The notes under the pieces were generated by a model, which worked only from the letters and a program-made list of their open reading frames with translations, was not told where the DNA came from and made no database searches. Positions 40,382 through 49,815 of a DNA stretch of 64,000 nt are shown here, in pieces. Positions within the stretch are counted from its first letter, which is position 1. Each line of letters starts with the position of its first letter. This DNA comes from Pseudomonadota bacterium (GTDB taxonomy: Bacteria > Pseudomonadota > Alphaproteobacteria > Rhizobiales > Xanthobacteraceae): positions 1-64,000 of the forward strand of contig CAUJJN010000241.1 of NCBI GenBank assembly GCA_963204905.1, written 5' to 3'. A program made the translations under genes and the position numbers.

Positions 40382-41297
40382 AACAACCAGCAGCGTCGTC
40401 CTCGTCGTCGACGATTCTCCCGATACCCTGCGTATGTTGACCGATGCGCTGGATGCCGCCTCGATGACCGTCATGGTTGCGCTCGACGGCACATCGGCGA
40501 TGCGGATCGCGCAGCGGATAACGCCCGATATGATCCTTCTGGACGCGGTGATGCCGGGGCTCGACGGCTTTGAGACCTGTCGCCGTCTCAAGCGCGATCC
40601 CCGGCTGGCCGACGTGCCGGTCATTTTCATGACTGGTTTGACGGAAACCGAACACATTGTGCGCGGGCTGGAAGCCGGCGGCGTCGACTATGTCACCAAG
40701 CCCATCGTGGTGGCGGAGATGCTGGCGCGCATCAAGGTCCATCTGACCAACGCCCGCCTCACCCAGAGCGCGCGCGCCGCGCTTGATGTGTCCGGGCGTT
40801 ACCTTTTCGCCGTTGACAGGAACGGGGCGGTTGTCTGGTCGACCCCACAGGCGCAGAAGCTGCTTGCGGGAGAAACGCCCTCCGGAACGTCGGACGCCGC
40901 GTCTCCGCTGCCGGTGCCCTGGTTGCAATGGTTGCGGCACATCGCGAGCGGGCGCGCCGGAGCTGATACAGCATCGCCGGCCGCAGCCTATCGCGGAGGC
41001 TTTCAGCTCCAGTATCTCGGAATGTTTCGGACAAATGAATTCCTGCTTCAGTTGACCCCAGAAGCGGTTGCGGAAATCACCACCAACTTCAGCAAGAAAT
41101 TCGGATTGACGCCGCGCGAGGGAGAAGTCTTGTCATGGCTCAGCAAGGGCAAGACCAATCGCGACATCGCCCAGATTCTCGGGCTCAGTCCACGAACGGT
41201 CGACAAGCATCTCGAGCAGATTTACGCCAAGTTAGGGGTAGAGAACAGAACTGCGGCGGTTGCATTCGCCTCTGATGCACATCAACGACGCGGCTGA
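40371..41297 (+). CDS. Response regulator, REC + PAS-like + LuxR HTH
   Basis: VVLVVDDSPDTLRMLTDAL, MILLDAVMPGLDGFE, LTPREGEVLSWLSKGKTNRDIAQILGLSPRTVDKHLEQIYAKLGVENRT; ATG overlaps kinase stop. Confidence 0.93.
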   Translation: MTDETTSSVVLVVDDSPDTLRMLTDALDAASMTVMVALDGTSAMRIAQRITPDMILLDAVMPGLDGFETCRRLKRDPRLADVPVIFMTGLTETEHIVRGLEAGGVDYVTKPIVVAEMLARIKVHLTNARLTQSARAALDVSGRYLFAVDRNGAVVWSTPQAQKLLAGETPSGTSDAASPLPVPWLQWLRHIASGRAGADTASPAAAYRGGFQLQYLGMFRTNEFLLQLTPEAVAEITTNFSKKFGLTPREGEVLSWLSKGKTNRDIAQILGLSPRTVDKHLEQIYAKLGVENRTAAVAFASDAHQRRG

Positions 41298-41322
41298 GAA
41301 ATTCAGACCCGACCCAAAATTA

Positions 41323-41345
41323 TGAGCCATTCCGGACATGGCTCA
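41323..41345 (+). terminator. Hairpin shortly after response-regulator gene (possible terminator)
   Basis: TGAGCCAT-TCCGGAC-ATGGCTCA 8-bp perfect stem; no clear T-tract. Confidence 0.4.
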
Positions 41346-41674
41346 GGAGCATCTCGACGATTCTGACAGACCAGCGTGTCAATCGGCTCGGAAACTTGGC
41401 CCCGTATCCGCGCCCAATTCTGCCGCCCTTGCGCGACGCGGTTTGAAAGTAGCATGCGATACCGGGTTATAAGTAACGACCTTCGAGCGTGGCCATCCGC
41501 CCCATCTTTTCGGGCGCAAGTTCAACGAGCCGATCCGGCCTGAGCGGAATCCACCTATGAAGCTAGCTCATCGATGATCATGGGCGAAGCGAGCATCCGC
41601 GCTCGGAGAGCAACGGCGCCGCCATCATCGACGGGAAGCGGCAGGCCGGCATCGCCATGAATGCTTGCTCGCTG

Positions 41675-42301
41675 CTAGAGGCCGACTGTGCTTGGAACCA
41701 AAGTGCGAAACGGTTCACCGCCAATCTCGTTTTCATTTCGACCCTGAATGGTCGACTCGCATCGCGGTTTCGCGGGCCGCGCCATCTGCTTCGAAGCACC
41801 AACGTGGGCCTTCACAGTGACGGGCCGGTTCGTATCGATCGGAAGCACCGTCTTATGGGAGATTCGTTTCAAGGCCAGATTCGACCGAATACAGGAGACG
41901 CCGGGGATGCGGGAGATCTTGTTGACGATGAGATCTTCCAGATCCTCGATATCCGCGACCATCACCCGAAGGAGATAGTCATGATCTCCTGTGATGAGGT
42001 AACATTCCATAACTTGGTTCAAGCGATCGATTGCCCGCGTGAAACTCTCCAGAGAGATCTGAGCCTGCTTTTCAAGCTTGATCTGGATGAATGCAGTGAC
42101 TCCAATTCCGAGGATTGCCGCATCCAGCACGGCTATTCGGCGATCAATAACGCCGAGTTTCTCGAGATTTTTTACCCGGGCGAGGCAAGGTGACGGTGAA
42201 AGATTCACACGCGACGCAAGCTGAACATTTGTCAGATTTGCATTCTGCTGCAACTCATTCAGAATTTTGATATCGATCCTATCGAGCGCTGTCGTCATCA
42301 T
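41675..42301 (-). CDS. Lrp/AsnC family transcriptional regulator
   Basis: LDRIDIKILNELQQNANLTNVQLASRVNLSPSPCLARVKNLEKLGVI and C-terminal RAM-type domain. Confidence 0.93.
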   Translation of the reverse strand: MMTTALDRIDIKILNELQQNANLTNVQLASRVNLSPSPCLARVKNLEKLGVIDRRIAVLDAAILGIGVTAFIQIKLEKQAQISLESFTRAIDRLNQVMECYLITGDHDYLLRVMVADIEDLEDLIVNKISRIPGVSCIRSNLALKRISHKTVLPIDTNRPVTVKAHVGASKQMARPAKPRCESTIQGRNENEIGGEPFRTLVPSTVGL

Positions 42302-42675
42302 ATCGTTGCCTCCCGTAGGTAACTGATAGTTGGCCTTAGCTGAATTCCTCGCGTCGTTCCGCGTTATGACATCTCGATGATTGGAACGATGCTAATGGCA
42401 AGTCCGAACTATGGGATTTCGACAAAGTGACGATTTATATCTAAAAACAGTCAATCGCTTGGATGACCTGGATAAGCGGGATAAGGCCGGCCGAGTTGCA
42501 GCTTTGCTTAGCAACAACCACGCTTTTCGGCAGCGTTTCAGCGCTTCTGAAAGTTCTTCGCAATCAAAGCTGTATACCCGAGCACGGATGACGCTGGATG
42601 TTGCTGTCAGCATCAAATCAACCGAAGATTTTCGATGCTCTCTAGCCGAACCTACGAAATGTCGGCCCTGTGCCT

Positions 42676-44418
42676 CTAGCGATCCATACGCTTCTGGTGA
42701 GCTTTTTTGTTCGGCAACAGATCTGTGCAAACGTTCTCATAAACTTCCGCCGCCATCCCGATTGTCTCGCCGAACGTCGGATGCGGGTGAATGGTTTTGC
42801 CGATATCGATTGCATCCGCGCCCATCTCGATCGCCAGACAAATTTCTCCGATCATATCGCCGGCGTGTGGACCAACAATCACACCGCCAACAATGCGATG
42901 TGTGGCCTCATTGAATATCAGCTTCGTCATCCCGTAGGAGACACCCGACGCGAGCGCTCGACCCGACGCCGCCCAGGGGAATTTGGCAGACACAAGCCGC
43001 GGGCCGGACGCGGTCGTCGCGTCCTGCTCCATCGTTCCAACCCACGCGATCTCCGGATTCGTATAAGCCACATTGGGAACGATCTTTGCGTCGAAGGACG
43101 TTTTCACGCCTGAAGCCACCTCGGCCGCGACATGCCCTTGATGAACGGCCTTATGCGCCAGCATGGGTGCCCCGACGACATCTCCGACCGCGAAGATATG
43201 GGACTTGTTGGTTTGCATTCTATCGTTGACCACGACGAAACCTTTGTCGTCCTGCACGACGCCGATAACCTCCAGACCAAGACCGGAACTGTTTGGCGAT
43301 CGACCTGTCGACTGCAGCACAAGATCGTAGGATCGCGTGACCTTCGTTCCGCCATCGATCTCGACGCTCACACCATCGGTTTCCGCGCGGGCGCTGACGA
43401 CAGCGGCATTCAGATCGATGTGCCCGAACCGGTGTGCATTCCTGCTCTGCCAGGTTTTGACCGCCTCCCGATCAACGCCAGCAAGCATATGAGGCAATCG
43501 TTCGACCAAATCGACTGTCGCGCCGAGGGCGCTGTAAACGGTCGCCATCTCCAAGCCGATGATGCCGGCTCCGACAATCAACATTCGCTTTGGAATGCTT
43601 TCGAGCCACAGCGCGCCTGTTGATGTCACGATCCTGGGGTCTTCAGGAAACACGCCCAGTTTTACCGCTGAAGACCCAGTGGCAATGATGCACTTCTTGA
43701 ACGCAATACGTTGAGTCGACCCATCCGACAGCGCGATCTCGAGATGATGCAGCGAAATGAACTTTGCTACGCCGTTCAGGACGCGGACGTTTCGAGCTCG
43801 CGCCATGTGGTTCAGGCCGTCAGTCAGTTTTTTGACAGTCCCGTCCTTGAACGATCTGAGCGCATCGATATCCAGTTCCGCTGGGCCGAAGCGGATACCT
43901 TTGTCGACGATCTTCTCCGCTTCCTCCTTAACCGCCGCGATATGCAGCAGCGCTTTTGACGGAATACATCCGACATTCAAGCAGACGCCGCCCAGCGTCT
44001 GATGCCGCTCGACAATGGCGACGTTCATTCCGAGATCCGCTGCGCGGTAGGCTGCCGAGTATCCTCCTGGCCCGCCACCGATCACCACCACGTCGATCTG
44101 CTCGAGATTCTCAATGCTTTGGTCCGGCGCCTCGGTCTCGCTTCCAACGGATCGTGACGTGGCGATCTGCTCAGACGCAGGCAGCTCAACTTTCGCGATG
44201 ATCGCGCCCTGCGATACCTTGTCACCGACCGCCAGCATCATCTCGACGATGAATCCGGCGACAGGCGAAGGAACCTCCATGGTTGCTTTGTCGGATTCGA
44301 GGCTGATGAGCGGCTGCTCCGCCTTTACGAGGTCACCCGGCTTTACAGAAACCTCGACAACCTGGACTTCGCTGAAGTCTCCGATATCGGGGACAGGAAT
44401 ATCGATAATCCGTTTCAT
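42676..44418 (-). CDS. lpdA: Dihydrolipoamide dehydrogenase with N-terminal lipoyl domain (E3)
   Basis: Lipoyl domain PLISLESDKATMEVPSPVAG; VVVIGGGPGGYSAAYRAADLGM; GGVCLNVGCIPSKALLH redox-active disulfide. Confidence 0.94.
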   Translation of the reverse strand: MKRIIDIPVPDIGDFSEVQVVEVSVKPGDLVKAEQPLISLESDKATMEVPSPVAGFIVEMMLAVGDKVSQGAIIAKVELPASEQIATSRSVGSETEAPDQSIENLEQIDVVVIGGGPGGYSAAYRAADLGMNVAIVERHQTLGGVCLNVGCIPSKALLHIAAVKEEAEKIVDKGIRFGPAELDIDALRSFKDGTVKKLTDGLNHMARARNVRVLNGVAKFISLHHLEIALSDGSTQRIAFKKCIIATGSSAVKLGVFPEDPRIVTSTGALWLESIPKRMLIVGAGIIGLEMATVYSALGATVDLVERLPHMLAGVDREAVKTWQSRNAHRFGHIDLNAAVVSARAETDGVSVEIDGGTKVTRSYDLVLQSTGRSPNSSGLGLEVIGVVQDDKGFVVVNDRMQTNKSHIFAVGDVVGAPMLAHKAVHQGHVAAEVASGVKTSFDAKIVPNVAYTNPEIAWVGTMEQDATTASGPRLVSAKFPWAASGRALASGVSYGMTKLIFNEATHRIVGGVIVGPHAGDMIGEICLAIEMGADAIDIGKTIHPHPTFGETIGMAAEVYENVCTDLLPNKKAHQKRMDR

Positions 44419-44426
44419 GGCTACCG

Positions 44427-45716
44427 TCACAATACGCATCGCCGAAGGTCGGAAAGGGAGCTCGCGATGAACGCGAGGAATCGCGTCGCCGCAACACCAT
44501 CGACCACGCGATGATCCCATGAGAGGCTGATCGGAAGAACAAGCCGTGGGCGAAACTCGCGTCCGTGCCAGACCGCTTCCGTTGAAGCCTTGCCCGCTCC
44601 CAAAATTGCGACTTCCGGCGCGTTGATGATGGGAGTGAATCCATGCCCCCCGACACCTCCGAGAGAGGAAACGGAGAAACATCCTCCTTGCATGTCTTCG
44701 GCGGCGAGTTGCCCCTTGGTCGCCTTGTCGGCGAGCCTTCGCATCTCGGAAGCAATCTCGAGCAAGCTTCTCCTGTCACAGTCCCTGATAACCGGGACGA
44801 CCAGGCCGTTCGGCGTGTCAACCGCAAACCCGATATGAACATATTGTTTGAGAATTAATTCATCCCGGCCCAGCGATGAATTGAAGCGCGGGTACTTCTT
44901 CAGTGCACCGGACGCGGCCTTGATGAGCATGGACACCATGGTCAGCTTCACCGAGCCCTGTTCGGCCTCGTCGTTGACGATCTTCCGAAACGTCTCAAGT
45001 TCAGTGACATCGGCCTTATCGAAGTTTGTTACATGCGGAATCATCCGCCAGTTTCGTAACAGATTGGCGCCGGTCAGTTTCTGAATTCGCGATAGAGGCA
45101 TGCGCTCGATCGTGCCGAATTTCTCAAAGTTCGGTATAGGCCAGTCAGGAGCGGCCCCATCTGTGACCGGAGATTCCTTTCGACCCTCAGCCATCACCTG
45201 CTTCACGTGGTTGATAACATCATCACGGAGCACCCGGCCCTTGAGACCACTTGGCGTCACACCATCCAACGATACGCCAAGCTCGCGCGAGAGAGCACGC
45301 ACCGAAGGAGACGCATGGGGCTCGACGGCTCCGGTTACCCGTCGATCATTCGGCCTTTCCACAGGCTCGAATTCTTCAAGCGGAGCGCCCGTGGTGGCGA
45401 TCGTCGCGCTCAGATCATCCTTGGGCTTCTTTGGTTCAGATGCAGAAATCGGCGCCGTGTCGGATCGATCCTCCTCACTGCCGTCGAGGATCATCAAAAG
45501 CGCGCCTTGGGAAACGCGGCTGCCGATCTCGACCATCAGTTTGCTGATCGTGCCGGCAGCGGGGGACGGGACCTCCATCGTAGCCTTGTCGGATTCGATC
45601 GATAGCAACGGCATGTCGATCTGAACCCGATCGCCAACCGCCACATTGATCTCAACGACAGGAACGTCCTTGTAGTCTCCGATATCCGGCAGCGTAACTT
45701 CCACTGAGCCTGTCAT
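44427..45716 (-). CDS. aceF: Dihydrolipoamide acetyltransferase (E2)
   Basis: Lipoyl domain LLSIESDKATMEVPSPAAG; PSBD SPSVRALSRELGVSLDGVTPSGLKGRVLRDDV; catalytic LSWDHRVVDGVAATRFL. Confidence 0.93.
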   Translation of the reverse strand: MTGSVEVTLPDIGDYKDVPVVEINVAVGDRVQIDMPLLSIESDKATMEVPSPAAGTISKLMVEIGSRVSQGALLMILDGSEEDRSDTAPISASEPKKPKDDLSATIATTGAPLEEFEPVERPNDRRVTGAVEPHASPSVRALSRELGVSLDGVTPSGLKGRVLRDDVINHVKQVMAEGRKESPVTDGAAPDWPIPNFEKFGTIERMPLSRIQKLTGANLLRNWRMIPHVTNFDKADVTELETFRKIVNDEAEQGSVKLTMVSMLIKAASGALKKYPRFNSSLGRDELILKQYVHIGFAVDTPNGLVVPVIRDCDRRSLLEIASEMRRLADKATKGQLAAEDMQGGCFSVSSLGGVGGHGFTPIINAPEVAILGAGKASTEAVWHGREFRPRLVLPISLSWDHRVVDGVAATRFLAFIASSLSDLRRCVL

Positions 45717-45737
45717 CTTCGTCCTGCGATATGATTG

Positions 45738-48425
45738 CTATCTTGACCAGGGAGACGTTTCGTCAGTCACGATTTCGTAACGTGCGATCGCCTCCGCTAC
45801 ACGTTCACGGGGGATCGATCCGGCCTGCGCCAGAGCTGATAGCGCAGCGAGGACGATGTGCTTGCGATCGACTTCGAAAAATGACCTCAGCGCCCCGCGG
45901 GTGTCACTTCGTCCGAAGCCATCCGTACCCAGAACCGTATACGGCGCATCGAAATACGAACCGATGAACTGCGGATAGGCGCGCACATAATCGGACGCCG
46001 CAACCACGGGCACCGACCCGGACAGACATCTCGAAACGTGACACTGTTCAGGAGTTGACAGGGGATTAAGCCGATTCCTCCGCTCCACCTCGCGCGCGTC
46101 GTGCGCCAGCTCCGAGAAGCTCGTCGCGGACCAGACTTCACTCTGAATTTGCCAATCGCTTTGCAACATCCGAGCCGCCATCATCGTTTCGATGAGAATC
46201 GCTCCGGAGCCGACGAGACGAACCTGTGCGACCGACCCCTCGCTTTCGACAATGCGATAGAGTCCCTTGATGATGTCGGATCGCACATCCGACGGCATGG
46301 TCGGCTGCGCGTAGTTTTCATTCATAACAGTGATGTAGTAGAATTCGTCACGCCCCTCTTCCAACATGGCGCGCATGCCATGATCGACAATGACGGAAAC
46401 TTCGTAGGCGAACGTCGGATCATAGGCGCGACAGTTCGGTATCGTCGCAGCGATGACATGACTTGAGCCATCTTGATGCTGGAGACCTTCGCCGCCAAGC
46501 GTCGTCCGGCCCGCTGTGGCGCCGATCAAAAAACCTCTGGCACGCTGGTCGGCAGCCGCCCAAATCAGATCGCCGACGCGCTGAAAGCCGAACATCGAAT
46601 AGTAGATGTAGAAGGGCAGCAACGCGAATTCATGAACGCTGTAGGATGTCGCTGCCGCGGTCCATGACGAGATCGCACCCGCTTCCGTGATGCCTTCTTC
46701 GAGCAGCTGACCGTTTACGGCTTCCTTGTAGTAGAGCATCGATCCGGCATCTTCCGGCTCGTAAAGTTGGCCGACCGGGGAGTAGATCCCGACTTGCCGG
46801 AAGAGATTGGCCATACCGAAAGTGCGCGCTTCATCCGCCACGATAGGCACGATCCTTGGCCCGAGATTCTTATCCTTGAGCAGATTGGAGAACAGTCGAA
46901 CGACGGCCATCGTCGTTGACATCTCCTTCCCGTCAGCCTTGAGCGCGAATTCGGCATAGTTGTCGATAGGCGGAACCGGCACGCTGGCCGCAGCCCGCGT
47001 TCTGGTCGGCAGATACCCCCCGAGAGCTTCACGCCGGGAGCGCAAATACTTCAACTCGGCACTGTCCTCTGCCGGACGGAAGAACTCGAGGCGCTCGACC
47101 TGCTGGTTCGTCAGCGGCAGCGAAAAGCGATCGCGGAAAGCATAGAGCGCTTCGACATTCAGCTTTTTAGCTTGGTGGGATGTCATCCGCGATTCGCCGG
47201 CGCCTCCCATGCCGTAGCCTTTTTTGGTTTTCGCAAGGATGACGGTAGGGCGTCCTTTCGTTGCAGCCGCGGCTGAGTAGGCCGCAAACAGCTTGCGGAG
47301 ATCATGACCTCCGCGCCGCAACGCGTCGATATCGGCGGCCGACATGTGGGAAACGAGTGCTGCGAGCTTCGGGTCCTCTCCGAAAAAGTTCGCCAGATTG
47401 TAGGCCCCGTCCTTTGCGCCGAGCGTTTGATACTTTCCATCCACCGTCTCGGCAAACTTCCGCAACAACGCATGCTCGGAATCCCGGGAGAAGATGTCAT
47501 CCCAGCCCGATCCCCAGAGGACCTTGATGACGTTCCACCCTGCACCGCGAAAAAGCATTTCCAGTTCCTGGATGACCTGACCATTGCCGCGGACAGGGCC
47601 GTCCAGACGCTGCAGGTTGCAGTTCACGATGAAGGTCAGGTTATGCAGCCCCTCACGAGCGGCCAGGGACAGGCCGGCGATCGATTCCGGTTCGTCCATT
47701 TCCCCATCGCCAAAAACACCCCACACGCGGCGGCCTTGCGTCTGTAGCAATCCTCGATTTTCGAGATAACGCATGAAGCGCGCCTGATAAATGGCACTGA
47801 TCGGTCCGATGCCCATCGATCCTGTCGGCATCTGCCAGAAGTCTGGCATCAGCCAGGGATGCGGGTAGGAGGAAAGACCGATGCCAGTCAGTTCCTGACG
47901 ATAGTTCGCCAGGTTTTCCTCAGACAGGCGTCCCTCCAGATATGCGCGGGCGTACACGCCAGGCGACGAGTGCGGCTGGAAGTAGACGATATCGCCCTTG
48001 GATGCGCCGTCGGACGCGCGGAAAAAATGATTGAATCCGACTTCGAATATCTCGGCGGCGGATGCATAGCTTGCAACGTGGCCGCCGAGTTCTCCGTAGG
48101 CCGTGTTAGCCCGCACCACCATTGCAAGGGCATTCCATCGAATGATGGCGGTGATCCGCGTCTCCATCTCGACATCGCCGGGATAGGGCGGCTGCGCTTC
48201 GAGCGGTATAGTGTTTCGATAGGGGAAGTAAGGCGGCGCCTCCGACAATACGCCGAGTTCCTTGGCACGCTGATCGAGGATAGAAAGGATGAAACGAACG
48301 CGTTCAGCACCCGCGCTCCGCAAGAGAGAGCCGAGAGATGCCAGCCAGTCGGCGGTTTCGATCGGATCACTGTCAGTCGATTGCGAACCGGTTGCTTTGA
48401 TCGACGGATCGATGTGAACGTTCAT
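45738..48425 (-). CDS. aceE: Homodimeric 2-oxoacid (pyruvate) dehydrogenase E1
   Basis: 895 aa; GDIVYFQPHSSPGVYARAYLEGRL, VWGVFGDGEMDEPES ... IVNCNLQRLDGPVRGNG; start MNVHIDPSI. Confidence 0.93.
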   Translation of the reverse strand: MNVHIDPSIKATGSQSTDSDPIETADWLASLGSLLRSAGAERVRFILSILDQRAKELGVLSEAPPYFPYRNTIPLEAQPPYPGDVEMETRITAIIRWNALAMVVRANTAYGELGGHVASYASAAEIFEVGFNHFFRASDGASKGDIVYFQPHSSPGVYARAYLEGRLSEENLANYRQELTGIGLSSYPHPWLMPDFWQMPTGSMGIGPISAIYQARFMRYLENRGLLQTQGRRVWGVFGDGEMDEPESIAGLSLAAREGLHNLTFIVNCNLQRLDGPVRGNGQVIQELEMLFRGAGWNVIKVLWGSGWDDIFSRDSEHALLRKFAETVDGKYQTLGAKDGAYNLANFFGEDPKLAALVSHMSAADIDALRRGGHDLRKLFAAYSAAAATKGRPTVILAKTKKGYGMGGAGESRMTSHQAKKLNVEALYAFRDRFSLPLTNQQVERLEFFRPAEDSAELKYLRSRREALGGYLPTRTRAAASVPVPPIDNYAEFALKADGKEMSTTMAVVRLFSNLLKDKNLGPRIVPIVADEARTFGMANLFRQVGIYSPVGQLYEPEDAGSMLYYKEAVNGQLLEEGITEAGAISSWTAAATSYSVHEFALLPFYIYYSMFGFQRVGDLIWAAADQRARGFLIGATAGRTTLGGEGLQHQDGSSHVIAATIPNCRAYDPTFAYEVSVIVDHGMRAMLEEGRDEFYYITVMNENYAQPTMPSDVRSDIIKGLYRIVESEGSVAQVRLVGSGAILIETMMAARMLQSDWQIQSEVWSATSFSELAHDAREVERRNRLNPLSTPEQCHVSRCLSGSVPVVAASDYVRAYPQFIGSYFDAPYTVLGTDGFGRSDTRGALRSFFEVDRKHIVLAALSALAQAGSIPRERVAEAIARYEIVTDETSPWSR

Positions 48426-48880
48426 TTCAGCGCTCCTGCTAACAACTTCTGTGGTAGCATCGAGTCGCCTGGCATAGGCTGCCGAAAAAATTTCCCCAAT
48501 CGGGCGAATATGTCTCCGATCACGCGGCAACGAAGATTACGCAGCATTCCATGCGGCACCCGGATTTAGGCGCGTTTGCGAGACACATTGATGCCAAGCG
48601 ATGCGGATCAGGCGTTCAACTCGCCTTACTACCGCTCGCATCGAACGGCGGGTCTTGGGATGGCCACACGCTGATTTTCGGCTTGAAAACCTGGCCGGAA
48701 GCCCGGCCGACGCCGCTCCTGTCCACGCTTCCGACTCCAACTGCCGCACATTTTGCCGCAGTTCGCACCAGATTAGTCTTCAATTTTTCCGTAGCGATCG
48801 GCCGCGATCGGGATATTCTCTGTCAGAACCTGTTACCGGCCTCGTGACTGCCAGGCAGATCGAAATATGGGTTTCCTCTC

Positions 48881-49753
48881 GTGAATTCGATGCATTTCTC
48901 ATACACCCCCGAGGCCGATCCGGATTTCGCCCGGATGGATCTGCCAGAGCTGCGGATCAACTATTTTCCCTTCGATCCGGATCAGTTCGATCGCCCGATC
49001 AACTCGTTCTTTCTGGAAACCGGCCAGGACAATGATGACCTTCCGTTGCATTCCCACCGGAAAGGACAGCTGGTTGTTGCAGCCCATGGTTCGGTCATGT
49101 GCCGCACGCCGGGCGGGCTTTGGATCGTTCCGCCGCGCGGCGCGGTTTGGATCCCTGCCGGCATTCTTCATAGCAATTGCGTGTCAAACAATGGCAAGGT
49201 CTATGTCATTTTCATCGACCCGAAAGCCAGCCCGCTTCCCACAACCTGTTGCACGTTCACGATATCATCTCTTGTCCGGGAACTGATCCATCGACTGGCC
49301 GTATTCCCCCCTTTGTATCCCGTGGAAGGACCGACCAGTCGGCTCGCACGCGTGCTACTCGATGAATTGGTACAGATGTCGACGGAGCAGATGTATCTAC
49401 CGATATCGACTGACAGCCGGCTTCAGCACCTCGCCGCATCACTGCTCGATAATCCCGGGGACCGCGGCACGGTGGAGGAACTCGCGGCGCGATACGCGAT
49501 GAGTGAACGCACGTTTGCCCGTCTCGTTCTCAGAGAAACCGGAATGACGTTCGGGCGCTGGCGGCAACGCCTGCATATCCTGGTCGCGTTGCAGCGTCTG
49601 GCAGCGGGTTCTTCGGTCCAAGCTGTCTCTCTGGATCTCGGCTACGAGACTCCCAGCGCTTTTATTACGATGTTCAAAAAGGCGATGGGAAAGAGCCCTC
49701 GCCGCTTTCTCGCCGAACGCTCGGATTTCGTCAATCGGGAGCTGTTCGAGTAG
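48881..49753 (+). CDS. AraC family transcriptional regulator (cupin + HTH)
   Basis: LPLHSHRKGQLVVAAHGSVMCRTPGGLWIVPPRGAVWIPAG cupin and C-terminal YAMSERTFARLVLRETGMTFGRWRQRLHILVALQRLAAGSSVQAVSLDLGYETPSAFITMFKKAMGKSPRRF. Confidence 0.93.
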   Translation: MNSMHFSYTPEADPDFARMDLPELRINYFPFDPDQFDRPINSFFLETGQDNDDLPLHSHRKGQLVVAAHGSVMCRTPGGLWIVPPRGAVWIPAGILHSNCVSNNGKVYVIFIDPKASPLPTTCCTFTISSLVRELIHRLAVFPPLYPVEGPTSRLARVLLDELVQMSTEQMYLPISTDSRLQHLAASLLDNPGDRGTVEELAARYAMSERTFARLVLRETGMTFGRWRQRLHILVALQRLAAGSSVQAVSLDLGYETPSAFITMFKKAMGKSPRRFLAERSDFVNRELFE

Positions 49754-49815
49754 AAAAATGCGCCAGGGCAGGCGATCCTCGCCTTGTTCAGCAAGAACCG
49801 CCGCCCTTTGCGTTA

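Noticed and set aside
42392-42914. Plus and minus small ORFs between AsnC and lpdA
   Set aside because: No homology recognised; plus ORFs run into antisense of lpdA.
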